Shown piece after piece: positions 17,451 through 26,387 of a stretch of DNA of 64,000 nt; the first letter of the stretch is position 1, and each line of letters opens with the position of its first letter. The position numbers were made by a program, and so were the translations under genes. The stretch is from Clostridium putrefaciens (GTDB lineage: Bacteria; Bacillota; Clostridia; Clostridiales; Clostridiaceae). The stretch lies in the NCBI RefSeq assembly GCF_900461105.1, contig NZ_UFWZ01000001.1, forward strand, positions 186,001-250,000, written 5' to 3'. The notes below the pieces were generated by a model. The model was not told the DNA's origin, ran no database searches, and was given only the letters and a program-made list of their open reading frames with translations.

Positions 17451-17756
17451 TTATGACTTTCTATTGCTTAATTTCTCTATTAAAATAGCAACTAATAATA
17501 GTGCAAATGCTCCCCATAATATAACCATACTTATACATACACTATATAATACAATTATAAATACAGTCATTATGTGAAATATTGGGAATGTTATTAAAAA
17601 TAATAAAACATTTAATAATAACAATATCCTTGATATATGTTTAATTTTTCTTTTTCCTTCTTCTCTAATAAGTGCACTACCTTGCAATTCATTATTTTCT
17701 TTTTGTTGATTATAATCTGATAAATGTTTTTTATAAGTTTTCAAATAATCATACAT
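17451..17756 (-). CDS. Small membrane protein, two predicted helices
   Basis: A 101-residue protein: a charged N-terminal 40 residues rich in Lys and Gln, then two long hydrophobic segments (ILLLLNVLLFLITFPIFHI, and another ending LLLVAILIEKL). It probably spans the membrane twice, with the polar N-terminus in the cytoplasm. No family is recognised. It lies in a run of minus-strand membrane genes; the upstream neighbour is damaged. Confidence 0.5.
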   Translation of the reverse strand: MYDYLKTYKKHLSDYNQQKENNELQGSALIREEGKRKIKHISRILLLLNVLLFLITFPIFHIMTVFIIVLYSVCISMVILWGAFALLLVAILIEKLSNRKS

Positions 17757-17852
17757 TTCTAAGTCTCCTCTTGTATAGTAGCTTTGACTCCACAGGCTTT
17801 AAGCTTATTAAAAGTATCACCCTCGTTAACTTCTTTACAGATTCCATTTAAA

Positions 17853-18225
17853 CTACTTTATAGTGATTGCTCTTATGAAATTGTTAATAATGCATATACC
17901 GAATAAAATCAATATAAGTATCCAGTCATATCCATAAATATCTGACTTTACATAAGCATATGTAGCTGAAATTATTGCAAATATTATATACAATATTGAG
18001 AAAATAATACTTGCTTTAATAGGCATACTATCTTCATTATTATCCTCACGTCCATTTGTATCTTTAATGCCATGTATAATAGACACAATAAGTCCTAATA
18101 AAACAAATAAAATTCTACTTCATCTGAATCACTTTTACTAAAGCTATTTTTACTGTTTGTAGCATCTCTTTCTGCCCTAGTAATTAATTCTATTCTTCTA
18201 TTTATTACGTCTATTTAAGAATCAA
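17853..18225 (-). pseudogene. Broken small membrane-protein gene
   Basis: The frame ending at 17853 encodes two hydrophobic segments and begins at a GTG inside a membrane segment. Reading upstream, the frame carries FVLLGLIVSIIHGIKD and then stops. The neighbouring frame supplies a polar stretch, ITRAERDATNSKNSFSKSD, ending DEVEF. A single missing T near 18100 would join them. This looks like a frameshifted gene; no good start codon remains. Just downstream (17765-17850), an open but startless stretch encodes LNGICKEVNEGDTFNKLK, a possible further fragment. Confidence 0.45.
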
Positions 18226-18510
18226 CTTGTCCTAGTTGCAGCAAAACAATTAAGAAAGTGTTTTATTCATCATGCAAAGTATTATTGCTGATACCGTAGC
18301 TAAAACGATATCAATTATTAGTGACAAAGTTATTTTAGGTTAAGTATATATAGATAAATATATGTATGTCAATATTTTTCATTCTACATTTTTCGACATA
18401 TAATGATTTTTTCTAAGTTATTTAGCCCTTACTTGATTCAGTAAATATAGTCATCAAAGAACAAAGGCTGTATAATAAAAGTATAGTTAAAAGATGAAAG
18501 GACAGTGTAT

Positions 18511-20553
18511 ATGGAAAGAGGTAGGGGTATTAGCAATATAGGTATATTAGCTCATGTTGATGCAGGTAAAACTACTTTAACAGAGCATATTTTATATAAA
18601 AGTGGAGTTATAAGAAGTCTTGGAAGTGTTGATACAGGCACTGCTCATACGGATAGTTTAGAGGTGGAACAAGAAAGGGGTATTTCTGTTAAGTCTTCTG
18701 AAGCAAATCTTATGTGGAAGGGTAAAGAGATAAATATAATAGATACCCCAGGTCATGTGGATTTTTCTGGAGAAGTTGAGAGGACCCTTAGTATATTAGA
18801 TGCGGCAGTTATTGTTATTTCAGCAGTGGAAGGAGTTCAACCTCAGACAGAAGTTTATTTTAAGGCATTGAAGACCATCGGTATTCCTACTATTATATTT
18901 ATAAATAAAATTGACAGAGTGGGAGCTAATATAAAAAGAGTTTTGGAAGACATAAGTAGTCTTTTGACGGACTCTTTTATATCAATAGAAGATATTAGTA
19001 AAGAAGGCACAGTAAGTCCAAAGGTACAACTATTATTTAAGGAAAACAATGTAGATAATGTAGAGAGTAATAAAGAAGTTAATATAAATGAGAATGCAGA
19101 AAACAAGATAAATACTAATGAAAGAGGTGAATATAAAGATAAACTATTAGAAGCATTAGCTAACACGGATGAATTATTATTAAATAAATATTTAGAAGGG
19201 GAAGATATTAGCTTTGAACTTATAAAGGAGAGTCTTATTACTTTAACTAATAACTGTAGTATTTATCCTATTTTATATGGATCTGCAATAAAAGATATTG
19301 GAGTGGTTGAACTTTTAGATTTTTTAGCTGAAATTATTCCTATTAAATATAATTTTAATGATGAAGAACTTTCTGCTATAGTATTTAAAATAAAAAGGCA
19401 TAAGACTCTTGGAAAGCTCGCCTACATAAGATTATATAGTGGAGAAATAAAAAGTCGAGATTTAGTGTATAATCACACCAAGGCTATAGAAGAAAAGGTA
19501 ACACAAATTAAAAAACTTAAAGGGCAAAAGGAAATAGATTACGGATATGTTTCAAAAGGAGAGATAGCTTGCGTTTCTGGTTTATCAAATGCTAGTATAG
19601 GAGATATTTTAGGTGATCCTAAAAGGGTTCCTAAAGTTTTAAGTATAGCAAAACCTATTTTAACACTTCAAGCATTTCCAAAGAAAAAGGAAGATTACAT
19701 AAGGTTAGTTGAAGGCTTTAATGAACTTGAAGAAGAGGATCCGCTTCTTAATGTACAGTGGCTAAAAGAAAAAAATGAGCTTCATATTCAAATAATGGGT
19801 ATGATTCAACTAGAGATTTTAGAAAATATATTAAAAAACAGATTTAATATAGAAATCTCTTTTGGAAAGCCTTCTATAATATATAAAGAAACACCACTAG
19901 GAAATTCTGTGGGATTTGAAGCTTATACAATGCCAAAACCTTGCTGGGCTGTAGTTAAGTTCTTTATAGAACCTTTAGAAAGGGGTTCTGGAATAGTTTA
20001 CGAATCACAGGTTAGAACGGATGCTATAAAGCTTAGATATCAAAGAGAAATAGAGTATCAATTACCAATAGCTTTAAGCCAAGGTCTTTATGGCTGGGAG
20101 GTTACAGACCTTAAGGTAACATTGCTTACAGGTGAAGATCATGTGATGCATAGTAATCCTGGTGATTTTATTATAGCAACCACTATAGGAATAATGAATG
20201 GATTAAACAATATAGGAACTACTTTATTAGAACCTATAATTAAGTTTAGAATTTCTGTACCAGAGGATATTGGAGGAAAGGTTTTAGGAGACATTATAAA
20301 TATGAGAGGAACCTTTGAACCTCCAATGATCTCTAATGGAAGCTTTACTGTACAGGGAGAAATGCCAGCAGCGACTTCTTTAGATTACCAAATAAGGCTT
20401 GGAATAATATCTAGCGGCAAAGGTGTAATGAGCACTGAACTTTCAAGCTACAAGCCTGTACCACTAGAGCTTGGGGAAAAGAGAGAACGAATAGGGGTAG
20501 ACCCATTAGACCGATCTAAATTTATATTATATTCAAGAAACGCTATAAGATAA
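18511..20553 (+). CDS. Ribosomal-protection-type GTPase (TetM/TetB(P)-like, EF-G superfamily)
   Basis: A 680-residue translational GTPase. The G domain has NIGILAHVDAGKTTLTEHIL (P-loop), the switch motif RGISVKSSEA, DTPGHVDF and NKID, in the pattern of ribosomal protection proteins, which remove tetracycline from the ribosome. Later domains match EF-G order, with RLGIISSGKGVMSTELSSY near the end. A charged Asn/Glu-rich insert (residues 165-215) replaces part of the G' region. It could confer resistance or be a housekeeping relative of unknown role. ATG 18511 follows GAAAGGA. Likely monocistronic. Confidence 0.75.
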   Translation: MERGRGISNIGILAHVDAGKTTLTEHILYKSGVIRSLGSVDTGTAHTDSLEVEQERGISVKSSEANLMWKGKEINIIDTPGHVDFSGEVERTLSILDAAVIVISAVEGVQPQTEVYFKALKTIGIPTIIFINKIDRVGANIKRVLEDISSLLTDSFISIEDISKEGTVSPKVQLLFKENNVDNVESNKEVNINENAENKINTNERGEYKDKLLEALANTDELLLNKYLEGEDISFELIKESLITLTNNCSIYPILYGSAIKDIGVVELLDFLAEIIPIKYNFNDEELSAIVFKIKRHKTLGKLAYIRLYSGEIKSRDLVYNHTKAIEEKVTQIKKLKGQKEIDYGYVSKGEIACVSGLSNASIGDILGDPKRVPKVLSIAKPILTLQAFPKKKEDYIRLVEGFNELEEEDPLLNVQWLKEKNELHIQIMGMIQLEILENILKNRFNIEISFGKPSIIYKETPLGNSVGFEAYTMPKPCWAVVKFFIEPLERGSGIVYESQVRTDAIKLRYQREIEYQLPIALSQGLYGWEVTDLKVTLLTGEDHVMHSNPGDFIIATTIGIMNGLNNIGTTLLEPIIKFRISVPEDIGGKVLGDIINMRGTFEPPMISNGSFTVQGEMPAATSLDYQIRLGIISSGKGVMSTELSSYKPVPLELGEKRERIGVDPLDRSKFILYSRNAIR

Positions 20554-20566
20554 TATGATATTAAAT

Positions 20567-20610
20567 AAAAGAGAAACTGTAGTATATATACTATAGTTTC
20601 TCTTTTATTA
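20567..20610 (+). terminator. Intrinsic terminator of the GTPase gene
   Basis: A long near-perfect hairpin (AAAAGAGAAACTGTAGTATA with its complement), 13 nt after the stop codon, ending in CTTTTATT. Confidence 0.85.
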
Positions 20611-20697
20611 GTTACAAAGCAGATTGTACATCTAATTACAAAGCAAATATTTTGTTGAAATTCATTTAAAGGCAAATAAAGGAACATAAAGCTTAGG

Positions 20698-20928
20698 TTA
20701 AATAGTTTTTGCAGAAGCTTTTATTAAATCAAGTTCCCCTTTGTTTTGTACCGCATCTAAGTATTCATTACCATTTTCAAGGTTAAACTTATAAATTTCC
20801 AGCTGGGTAGCTTTATTTTCAGGGGACATAATTACATAATCACTGCTATTCACCGAAAGATACTCTTTAACAATGTAATTTATAAGCTCCCCCCTTTCAT
20901 TTTTAAAGGCATAGGACTTTTGTTTCAT
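20698..20928 (-). CDS. Small protein, possibly DUF1292-like
   Basis: A 76-residue soluble protein without membrane segments. The layout of short strands (SYAFKNERGELINYIVKEYL, then DYVIMSPEN and QLEIYKFNLENG) recalls the small DUF1292 proteins that read as an all-beta fold plus a tail, but the match is loose. The ribosome site AGGAGG stands before the ATG. Monocistronic on the minus strand. No function is known. Confidence 0.5.
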   Translation of the reverse strand: MKQKSYAFKNERGELINYIVKEYLSVNSSDYVIMSPENKATQLEIYKFNLENGNEYLDAVQNKGELDLIKASAKTI

Positions 20929-21332
20929 ATAAATAATCCTCCTATATTAAATTTAGTGATTAAGTTAAGCTTTACGATTAATATTATGTGCAATAAGAGG
21001 AAAAATTATTACTAATAATTAATTAATTTATTAATTTCTTTTACACTGGGTAATAAAAGGGCATAAATTTAGGATAGATTGTTGCGGCGGAAGGGGTTAC
21101 CCGATCAAGGGGAATCACTTGTAAGTGGACTTTAAAAGATTGAATATAACAACCTGAACAAGTTGGAATATAAAGAAAATGATTTAAATAAATCCTAAAA
21201 TTAGATATAATGTTTTTAATAAAATATGAAACAGTAATATGGATATTAATAAAATGCATGGGTCTAGTTGCTTGACAAATGTTATGATGGTATATAGATT
21301 AAGGATTATGATCCTAAAGGAGGGCGATGAGT
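20929..21332. other. Intergenic region, about 400 bp
   Basis: It holds the promoter of the small minus-strand gene on the left and that of the ABC gene on the right (21272-21300). The middle (21055-21120) has a GC-richer patch encoding RIDCCGGRGYPIKGNHL before a stop. This may be an old gene fragment; it was not identified. Confidence 0.4.
21272..21300 (+). promoter_or_regulatory. Sigma-A promoter of the ABC gene pair
   Basis: TTGACA at 21272-21277 and TAGATT at 21295-21300, 17 bp apart, about 30 bp before the start codon. Confidence 0.6.
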
Positions 21333-22160
21333 ATGGGAGAGTGTATTATTAAAATAGAGAATTTAAGCAAGAAGTTTGGTAAAAAAATAATTTTAAATAA
21401 TGTTAATATCCAATTTAAGCAAGGCGAAAGTGTGGCTATTTTAGGCAATAATGGAATGGGGAAAAGCACCTTCCTTCGTATGATATGCGGACTTACCAGC
21501 ATAAGTAGTGGAAGGATAATTGTTAATAGGAATATAAAATTTAATTACATCCCAGAAAATTATTCTAAACTTAATTTAACCGTAGAAGAATATATGAAGT
21601 CCATGGGAGAATTAGATAAGATAAGCAAAGAGTTATATAGTGAAAAGATTAAAAAACTTTACAAAGAGTTTTATTTAGAAAGTATGAAGGATGTTCCTAT
21701 GAAGCATTTATCTAAGGGAACCTTACAAAAAGTAGCTGTAATACAAGCATTAATTACCAAACCTGATGTACTATTATTAGACGAACCATTATCAGGACAG
21801 GATATTAATTCACAAAGGAACTTTACTCGAATTGTTAAGAGACTAATAGCAGAAGGAGTTACTGTTATTATGTCTTGCCACGAAATGATTTTAGTAGAAG
21901 AATTATCTAGTAGAATACTTCAAATTGAGAATCAAAAAATAGTTGAAGTCCAAAAGCCTAAATTAGAAAAGTGTATGTATAACTTAATGATTTTTGAGAA
22001 AAAAGAAAGAAGTAATGTTGAATTTAAATCAGAACTTAAAGATATCGGAGAATATTATGAAGAGAATGAATTATTAAAATTAAAGGTGAGAGAAAACAAG
22101 GCTAATGAGATACTTTTAAAGATGCTACAAGATGGATATGTATTAAAATACTTTAAGTAG
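21333..22160 (+). CDS. ABC transporter ATP-binding protein
   Basis: A 275-residue single ATPase. Walker A is LGNNGMGKSTFLRM near residues 36-49. Walker B is VLLLDEPLSG near 147-156. The signature loop reads LSKGTLQKV rather than LSGGQ, as in the DrrA/YhaQ-like export ATPases, and CHEM supplies the switch His. ATG 21333 is preferred, since the frame's first ATG is too close to AAGGAGG. The C-terminal 70 residues are a family-variable extension. It forms an operon with the permease 14 nt downstream. Confidence 0.85.
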   Translation: MGECIIKIENLSKKFGKKIILNNVNIQFKQGESVAILGNNGMGKSTFLRMICGLTSISSGRIIVNRNIKFNYIPENYSKLNLTVEEYMKSMGELDKISKELYSEKIKKLYKEFYLESMKDVPMKHLSKGTLQKVAVIQALITKPDVLLLDEPLSGQDINSQRNFTRIVKRLIAEGVTVIMSCHEMILVEELSSRILQIENQKIVEVQKPKLEKCMYNLMIFEKKERSNVEFKSELKDIGEYYEENELLKLKVRENKANEILLKMLQDGYVLKYFK

Positions 22161-22174
22161 TGAAAGGAGATATT

Positions 22175-22903
22175 ATGTTGATAGCTTTATTTAAGTATAA
22201 TTATAAGATTTATATAAAATGCAATAAATTTTTAATTCCGCTTTTGATTTTTTGTATATTTCAATTAATTTTTTATGGTACAGATTCTGTAGATTTTACA
22301 TCAAGTATAATAATATGTGCTAATGTAGTATTTTTTATGATGACTTGGATAGGATTTAGTTATTGTGAAACGCAGGATTTTCTTACAGAACAAATTGTAT
22401 TTCTTAAGGTAAATAATAATAAATTATATTGGGTTTCCAAAATACTTTTTATGTGGATGGTAGGAATCATAGTATCTTTAATTGCTACAACTTGGCCATT
22501 GGCCGTTAATTTATTAAATAATGGAAATGGAAGTTTATTTAATAATGGCATTACTTTAAATAATGTCTTATTAGGTTTTTTTATTTATATATTAGTAACA
22601 TTTATGGGTGTAATACTAGGAATGACTTTTCAGACAAAAATTACTGGAAATAGGAATAGAGGAGTAATGCTTATGTTTTTAATTGCATTGTTATCTGCTC
22701 TTAAAGGACCTTTAATAAAAGAGTTCCCTATTGCAAAAGCAATTACATGGCTTTTACCTCCCGTATATGATGTAATTACTTCATGTATGCTACCTCAGAA
22801 ATTCTCCTTAAGTGTACTTTCAATTCCTGTGATTTATAGTGTCTGTTATATTTTAATACAAATTTTTATTTATATTAAATTAATGAAAAAACTATTATTT
22901 TAG
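22175..22903 (+). CDS. ABC transporter permease partner
   Basis: A 242-residue integral membrane protein with about six hydrophobic segments, none recognised as a named family. It has the layout of ABC-2 type permeases that pair with a single ATPase. The ribosome site GAAAGGAG and ATG 22175 lie 14 nt after the ATPase stop. The pair likely moves a hydrophobic compound, peptide or antibiotic outward, but the sequence gives no substrate clue. Confidence 0.65.
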   Translation: MLIALFKYNYKIYIKCNKFLIPLLIFCIFQLIFYGTDSVDFTSSIIICANVVFFMMTWIGFSYCETQDFLTEQIVFLKVNNNKLYWVSKILFMWMVGIIVSLIATTWPLAVNLLNNGNGSLFNNGITLNNVLLGFFIYILVTFMGVILGMTFQTKITGNRNRGVMLMFLIALLSALKGPLIKEFPIAKAITWLLPPVYDVITSCMLPQKFSLSVLSIPVIYSVCYILIQIFIYIKLMKKLLF

Positions 22904-23138
22904 TTTTTATTATAACACTCTGATTACATATATGTTCATTTGTGATTATATATATTTACCTTAAATGATACTATTTTTAAAATATACTGAAAGGCTTCTA
23001 TACTTATACAATACAAAATAAGCCACAAAAACAATAGGACTCTTTTTATATTCACATTATAATTTATATGTATTGCAATTGCTTATATAGTTCTTTGTAC
23101 TAGTTATGCCTACTAAAATTATAATATAACAACATAAA

Positions 23139-23204
23139 AAAACTACCTTATCTACGAAAAGAGAAATAGTTTACTAAGTTTCTCCTTTGAATAAGGTAGT
23201 TTGG
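23139..23204. terminator. Long hairpin between convergent genes
   Basis: Outer arms AAACTACCTTAT and ATAAGGTAGTTT and inner arms AAAAGAGAAA and TTTCTCCTTT form one extended stem. It lies in the 377-bp gap between the ABC permease and the DUF1611 gene, and could end both transcripts. Nothing else stands out in that gap. Confidence 0.65.
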
Positions 23205-23280
23205 TAAAGTTAAGGTTATGAATAGGTAAATGATTTTATATATATTAAGCTATTAATTTTTAGATGTATAGTATTTATTT

Positions 23281-24357
23281 TTATGAAGCGGTGTTTTTAG
23301 ATAGGTCTGGAAATATTTTTAAGATTTCATCTGTAATCTTTTTGCTTCCGTATTTAAGTACATCTGTTGTTGGAATGTGGAATTTCTTTTCACAATCCTT
23401 TATGGCCTTATCTATTTCTAGCTTGGACATATTTTCGTGGTTTATAGTAATTCCTATAACTGGCTTTTTAGCGATGTATTCTATAAGCTGGATTTCACTC
23501 TCTAATGATGGAACCTTTAGTAGTGGGAAGTCCGCACGAATTTTTCTTTTTGGTGCATATTGAACTATGAAGGCATCTGGCATAGCTCCTTTTATAATTC
23601 CGTAGCTAGATAAATAAGCTGGGTGACTTAGAGAGCTTTGTCCTTCTATTAATATAACATCAGGATCCTCATTTTCAAAGGCAGCTACTACTGCTGATTC
23701 GATTTCTCCTGCTACGTATTGAGAGTTTATAACATCTATAGGTACGCCGTATTTAGCACCTTGAAGTACTCCTGTTTGTCCTGTTGCTACAAAAACTGCA
23801 TTTATATTATTACTTTTTAACTCTTGTAAAACTTCCATACAAGTGGTTCTTTTACCTATGGCACAATCAAGACCAAAGACTGCGACTACAGGCACTTCAA
23901 CAGTATCAATTTTGCCTGTGAATAATTTTAATTCAGTTAATGCTTTAGGTTTTCTTATATCATAAATATCAACATTACAATTTTTTGCATATGCTGTTAG
24001 TTCGTCATTATCCTTTAGAAATACCGGAAGACCATTTATAACATCCATTCCATATTTCATAGCTTCTTTTGTGGCTTCTATAAGGTCTAGAGGTAAATAT
24101 GCTTCAGTTAGTGCAAGTCCTATAATAAAACACTTAGGTTTAACATTTAAGGATTGTAGTGCTTCTTTAGTATTTTTAAATACAGGTATATTATTTTTAG
24201 CACCATCTAAATGCTCTCCAGAATCCATGCCAGCTTTTGTGCTGTCTATAATTCCTAGTATTTCATATTTTTCTGAATATCGTACAAGACCATTTGCAAT
24301 TTTACCATCTGATTCTCCAAAGAGACCTTCACAATAAACTAGTGCATTAATTCTCAT
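23281..24357 (-). CDS. DUF1611 family protein (P-loop; DgcN-like)
   Basis: A 358-residue protein of the DUF1611 family: an N-terminal Rossmann-like domain, then a P-loop ATPase-like domain with FGLDCAIGKRTTCMEV near residues 161-176. It also has GQTGVLQGAKYG and an IEGQSSLSHPAY segment, as usual. Some family members (DgcN) are reported to act in D-glutamate breakdown together with an epimerase. Here it is divergent from an ornithine/alanine-type racemase, supporting a D-amino-acid role. Function by inference only. Confidence 0.7.
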   Translation of the reverse strand: MRINALVYCEGLFGESDGKIANGLVRYSEKYEILGIIDSTKAGMDSGEHLDGAKNNIPVFKNTKEALQSLNVKPKCFIIGLALTEAYLPLDLIEATKEAMKYGMDVINGLPVFLKDNDELTAYAKNCNVDIYDIRKPKALTELKLFTGKIDTVEVPVVAVFGLDCAIGKRTTCMEVLQELKSNNINAVFVATGQTGVLQGAKYGVPIDVINSQYVAGEIESAVVAAFENEDPDVILIEGQSSLSHPAYLSSYGIIKGAMPDAFIVQYAPKRKIRADFPLLKVPSLESEIQLIEYIAKKPVIGITINHENMSKLEIDKAIKDCEKKFHIPTTDVLKYGSKKITDEILKIFPDLSKNTAS

Positions 24358-24875
24358 AATATCTACTCCTTTTTATGTAAATTTAGTAATATCAAATATA
24401 TTTTTTAAATTTTTACTATCATAATTAATAATAAAAAGTGTATAAAAAAAACACTATATACTGTAGAAAACAATGTACCTAATACTGGCAAAAGAGTATA
24501 GGTCACGTAGTTCACAGTTTATGGTGATTTATGTCTTTAATCGTTATAAATTTATTTGATAAATTCTTGCCTGTAAATATATAAAAGTGTAGAAAAATCA
24601 ACCTAGATTTTAATAATTGTCTTCCTCTCTTTTATATAATGTATATAGTATAGCACATAAAAGCCTTATAAAATTAAAAAACAGGAAAATTCACAGAAAC
24701 TTCAAGAAATATAAATTATTAATATTATTATATATAAATAGATAAAAATATTAAACATATTATAAAAAACATATATTTAATATATGCAGTATTGCGAAAC
24801 AACTTTAAATTAAGAATATTGTGATATAATTAAGTTGTTACTAAAGAATAGTTATTATTTTAGGAGGTGTGGGTT
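24358..24875. other. Divergent intergenic region, 518 bp
   Basis: It separates the DUF1611 gene from the racemase and must hold both promoters. A TATAAT at 24825-24830 lies about 45 bp before the racemase start, with a poor -35. No riboswitch or operator repeat was recognised. Confidence 0.4.
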
Positions 24876-25946
24876 TTGATTCAAGAGTACCCATGTATAG
24901 AAGTAAATTTAGATAAGATAGCACATAACACAAGAGAAATTATTAAGGTTTGTAGAAGAGAAGACATTGAGACTGTAGTAGTTACAAAGGTATTTTGTGC
25001 TGAAAAGTCTATAGTAAAAACAATAATTGATGAAGGAATTAAAACCATAGGAGATTCTAGAATAAAAAATCTTATAAATGTTAAAGGGCTTAATTGCAAA
25101 AAAATGCTTTTAAGGATACCTATGATAAGTGAAGCTTTAAATGTGGTCAAATACTCTGATGTAAGTTTAAATTCAGAGTTAGAAGTTATGAAGTCATTAT
25201 CAATAGCAGCCCAAAAGTTAGGAAAGACACATGAGGTAATACTCATGATTGACCTTGGAGATTTAAGAGAAGGAGTACTTCCAAAAGACGTTATATATAC
25301 AACGAAAGAAATATTAAAACTTTCTAATATTAAATTTGCAGGTATAGGAACTAATCTTACTTGTTATGGTGGTATAATTCCAGATAAGAATAACTTAGGT
25401 AAACTTGTAGAAATAAAGGACCTTATAGAAAAGCAGTTAAAAATAGAGGTACCTATTGTTTCAGGAGGAAATTCTAGTAGCTTATATATGGTGTTAAATG
25501 ATTCTATACCTAAGGGAATAAATCAACTAAGAATAGGTGAAGCAGTGGTTTTAGGTACAGAAGCTGCATTTGAAAAGGATATAAAAAACTTTTATAATCA
25601 TGCTTTTATATTAAAAGGTGAGATAATAGAATTAAAGAAAAAGACTTCTCTACCTAAAGGAAGGGTAGGGGTAGATGCCTTCGGAGATACACCAAGCTTT
25701 GAAGATAAGGGAGTTATGACTAGAGCTATAATAGCTTTAGGAAAACAAGACATATGTCTAGAAGGATTATATGTAAGGGATGAAGATATTGATATTTTAG
25801 GTGCTAGTAGTGACCATTTATTATTAGATCTAACAAACTGCAAAAAAGATTATAAGGTAGGAGATATTGTAGAATTTAATATGGACTACCCCTGTTTATT
25901 AGCTACAATGACATCACCTTATGTAATGAAGTGCTTTTTGAAATAA
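24876..25946 (+). CDS. PLP-dependent amino-acid racemase (ornithine/alanine racemase family)
   Basis: A 356-residue fold-type III PLP enzyme. In the N-terminal barrel, the PLP Lys is in VVVTKVFC near residue 38. Conserved IDLGDLREG lies near 122-130, and SGGNSSSLYM near 192-201 binds phosphate. This arrangement matches ornithine racemase (Orr) and relatives rather than classic alanine racemase. Orr feeds D-ornithine into clostridial ornithine fermentation, but no oraSE genes are near. The TTG at 24876 is chosen, eight bases after AGGAGG. Confidence 0.8.
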   Translation: MIQEYPCIEVNLDKIAHNTREIIKVCRREDIETVVVTKVFCAEKSIVKTIIDEGIKTIGDSRIKNLINVKGLNCKKMLLRIPMISEALNVVKYSDVSLNSELEVMKSLSIAAQKLGKTHEVILMIDLGDLREGVLPKDVIYTTKEILKLSNIKFAGIGTNLTCYGGIIPDKNNLGKLVEIKDLIEKQLKIEVPIVSGGNSSSLYMVLNDSIPKGINQLRIGEAVVLGTEAAFEKDIKNFYNHAFILKGEIIELKKKTSLPKGRVGVDAFGDTPSFEDKGVMTRAIIALGKQDICLEGLYVRDEDIDILGASSDHLLLDLTNCKKDYKVGDIVEFNMDYPCLLATMTSPYVMKCFLK

Positions 25947-25973
25947 ATGGTTAAGGAAATTATAACAACTCTA

Positions 25974-26015
25974 ATAGTCACAACATCTCTTTTTGAGATG
26001 TTGTGACTATTTTTA
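25974..26015 (+). terminator. Terminator of the racemase gene
   Basis: Sixteen-base perfect arms, ATAGTCACAACATCTC and GAGATGTTGTGACTAT, followed by TTTTTATT. Strong, and it isolates the restriction-modification genes from upstream transcription. Confidence 0.9.
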
Positions 26016-26057
26016 TTGGTAGGTGATATAGTAGAGACAAGAGGGGGAGGGTAGTCC

Positions 26058-26387
26058 GTGAAATATAAGCATATTGGAGATCGTATTAGATATCTAAGAG
26101 AAGAACAAGGATTAAAACAAAAAGAACTAGCACATAAGTTTTATGTTGAAGAAAATACTTGGAGCCAATATGAAAACTATGTAAGAAAGCCTAGCATAGA
26201 TACTATAAAAGGTATTGCAGAGTATTTTCAAGTGTCTACAGATTATTTACTAGGAATTACAGATGAAGTTTACAATAGCAAAGATAAACAAATAATTGAT
26301 ATATTGAAGTTGTATACAAGCCTTAATGAAGAAGAAAAATCGAATTTTATTAAATATACTAAAAAATTTAAGGGGGATTTAAAATAA
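26058..26387 (+). CDS. XRE-family regulator of the restriction-modification system
   Basis: A 109-residue protein: an N-terminal helix-turn-helix (RYLREEQGLKQKELAHKF, then ENTWSQYENYVRKPS), the YFQVSTDYLLGIT motif typical of phage- and SinR-like regulators, and a short helical tail. It starts at a GTG. Its stop codon lies directly before the ATG of the endonuclease gene, so it is probably translated with it and may act like a C protein that delays nuclease synthesis. It is longer than typical C proteins. Confidence 0.75.
   Translation: MKYKHIGDRIRYLREEQGLKQKELAHKFYVEENTWSQYENYVRKPSIDTIKGIAEYFQVSTDYLLGITDEVYNSKDKQIIDILKLYTSLNEEEKSNFIKYTKKFKGDLK

Noticed and set aside
22360-22551. Minus-strand frame within the ABC permease
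   Set aside because: Shadow frame with no promoter or ribosome site.
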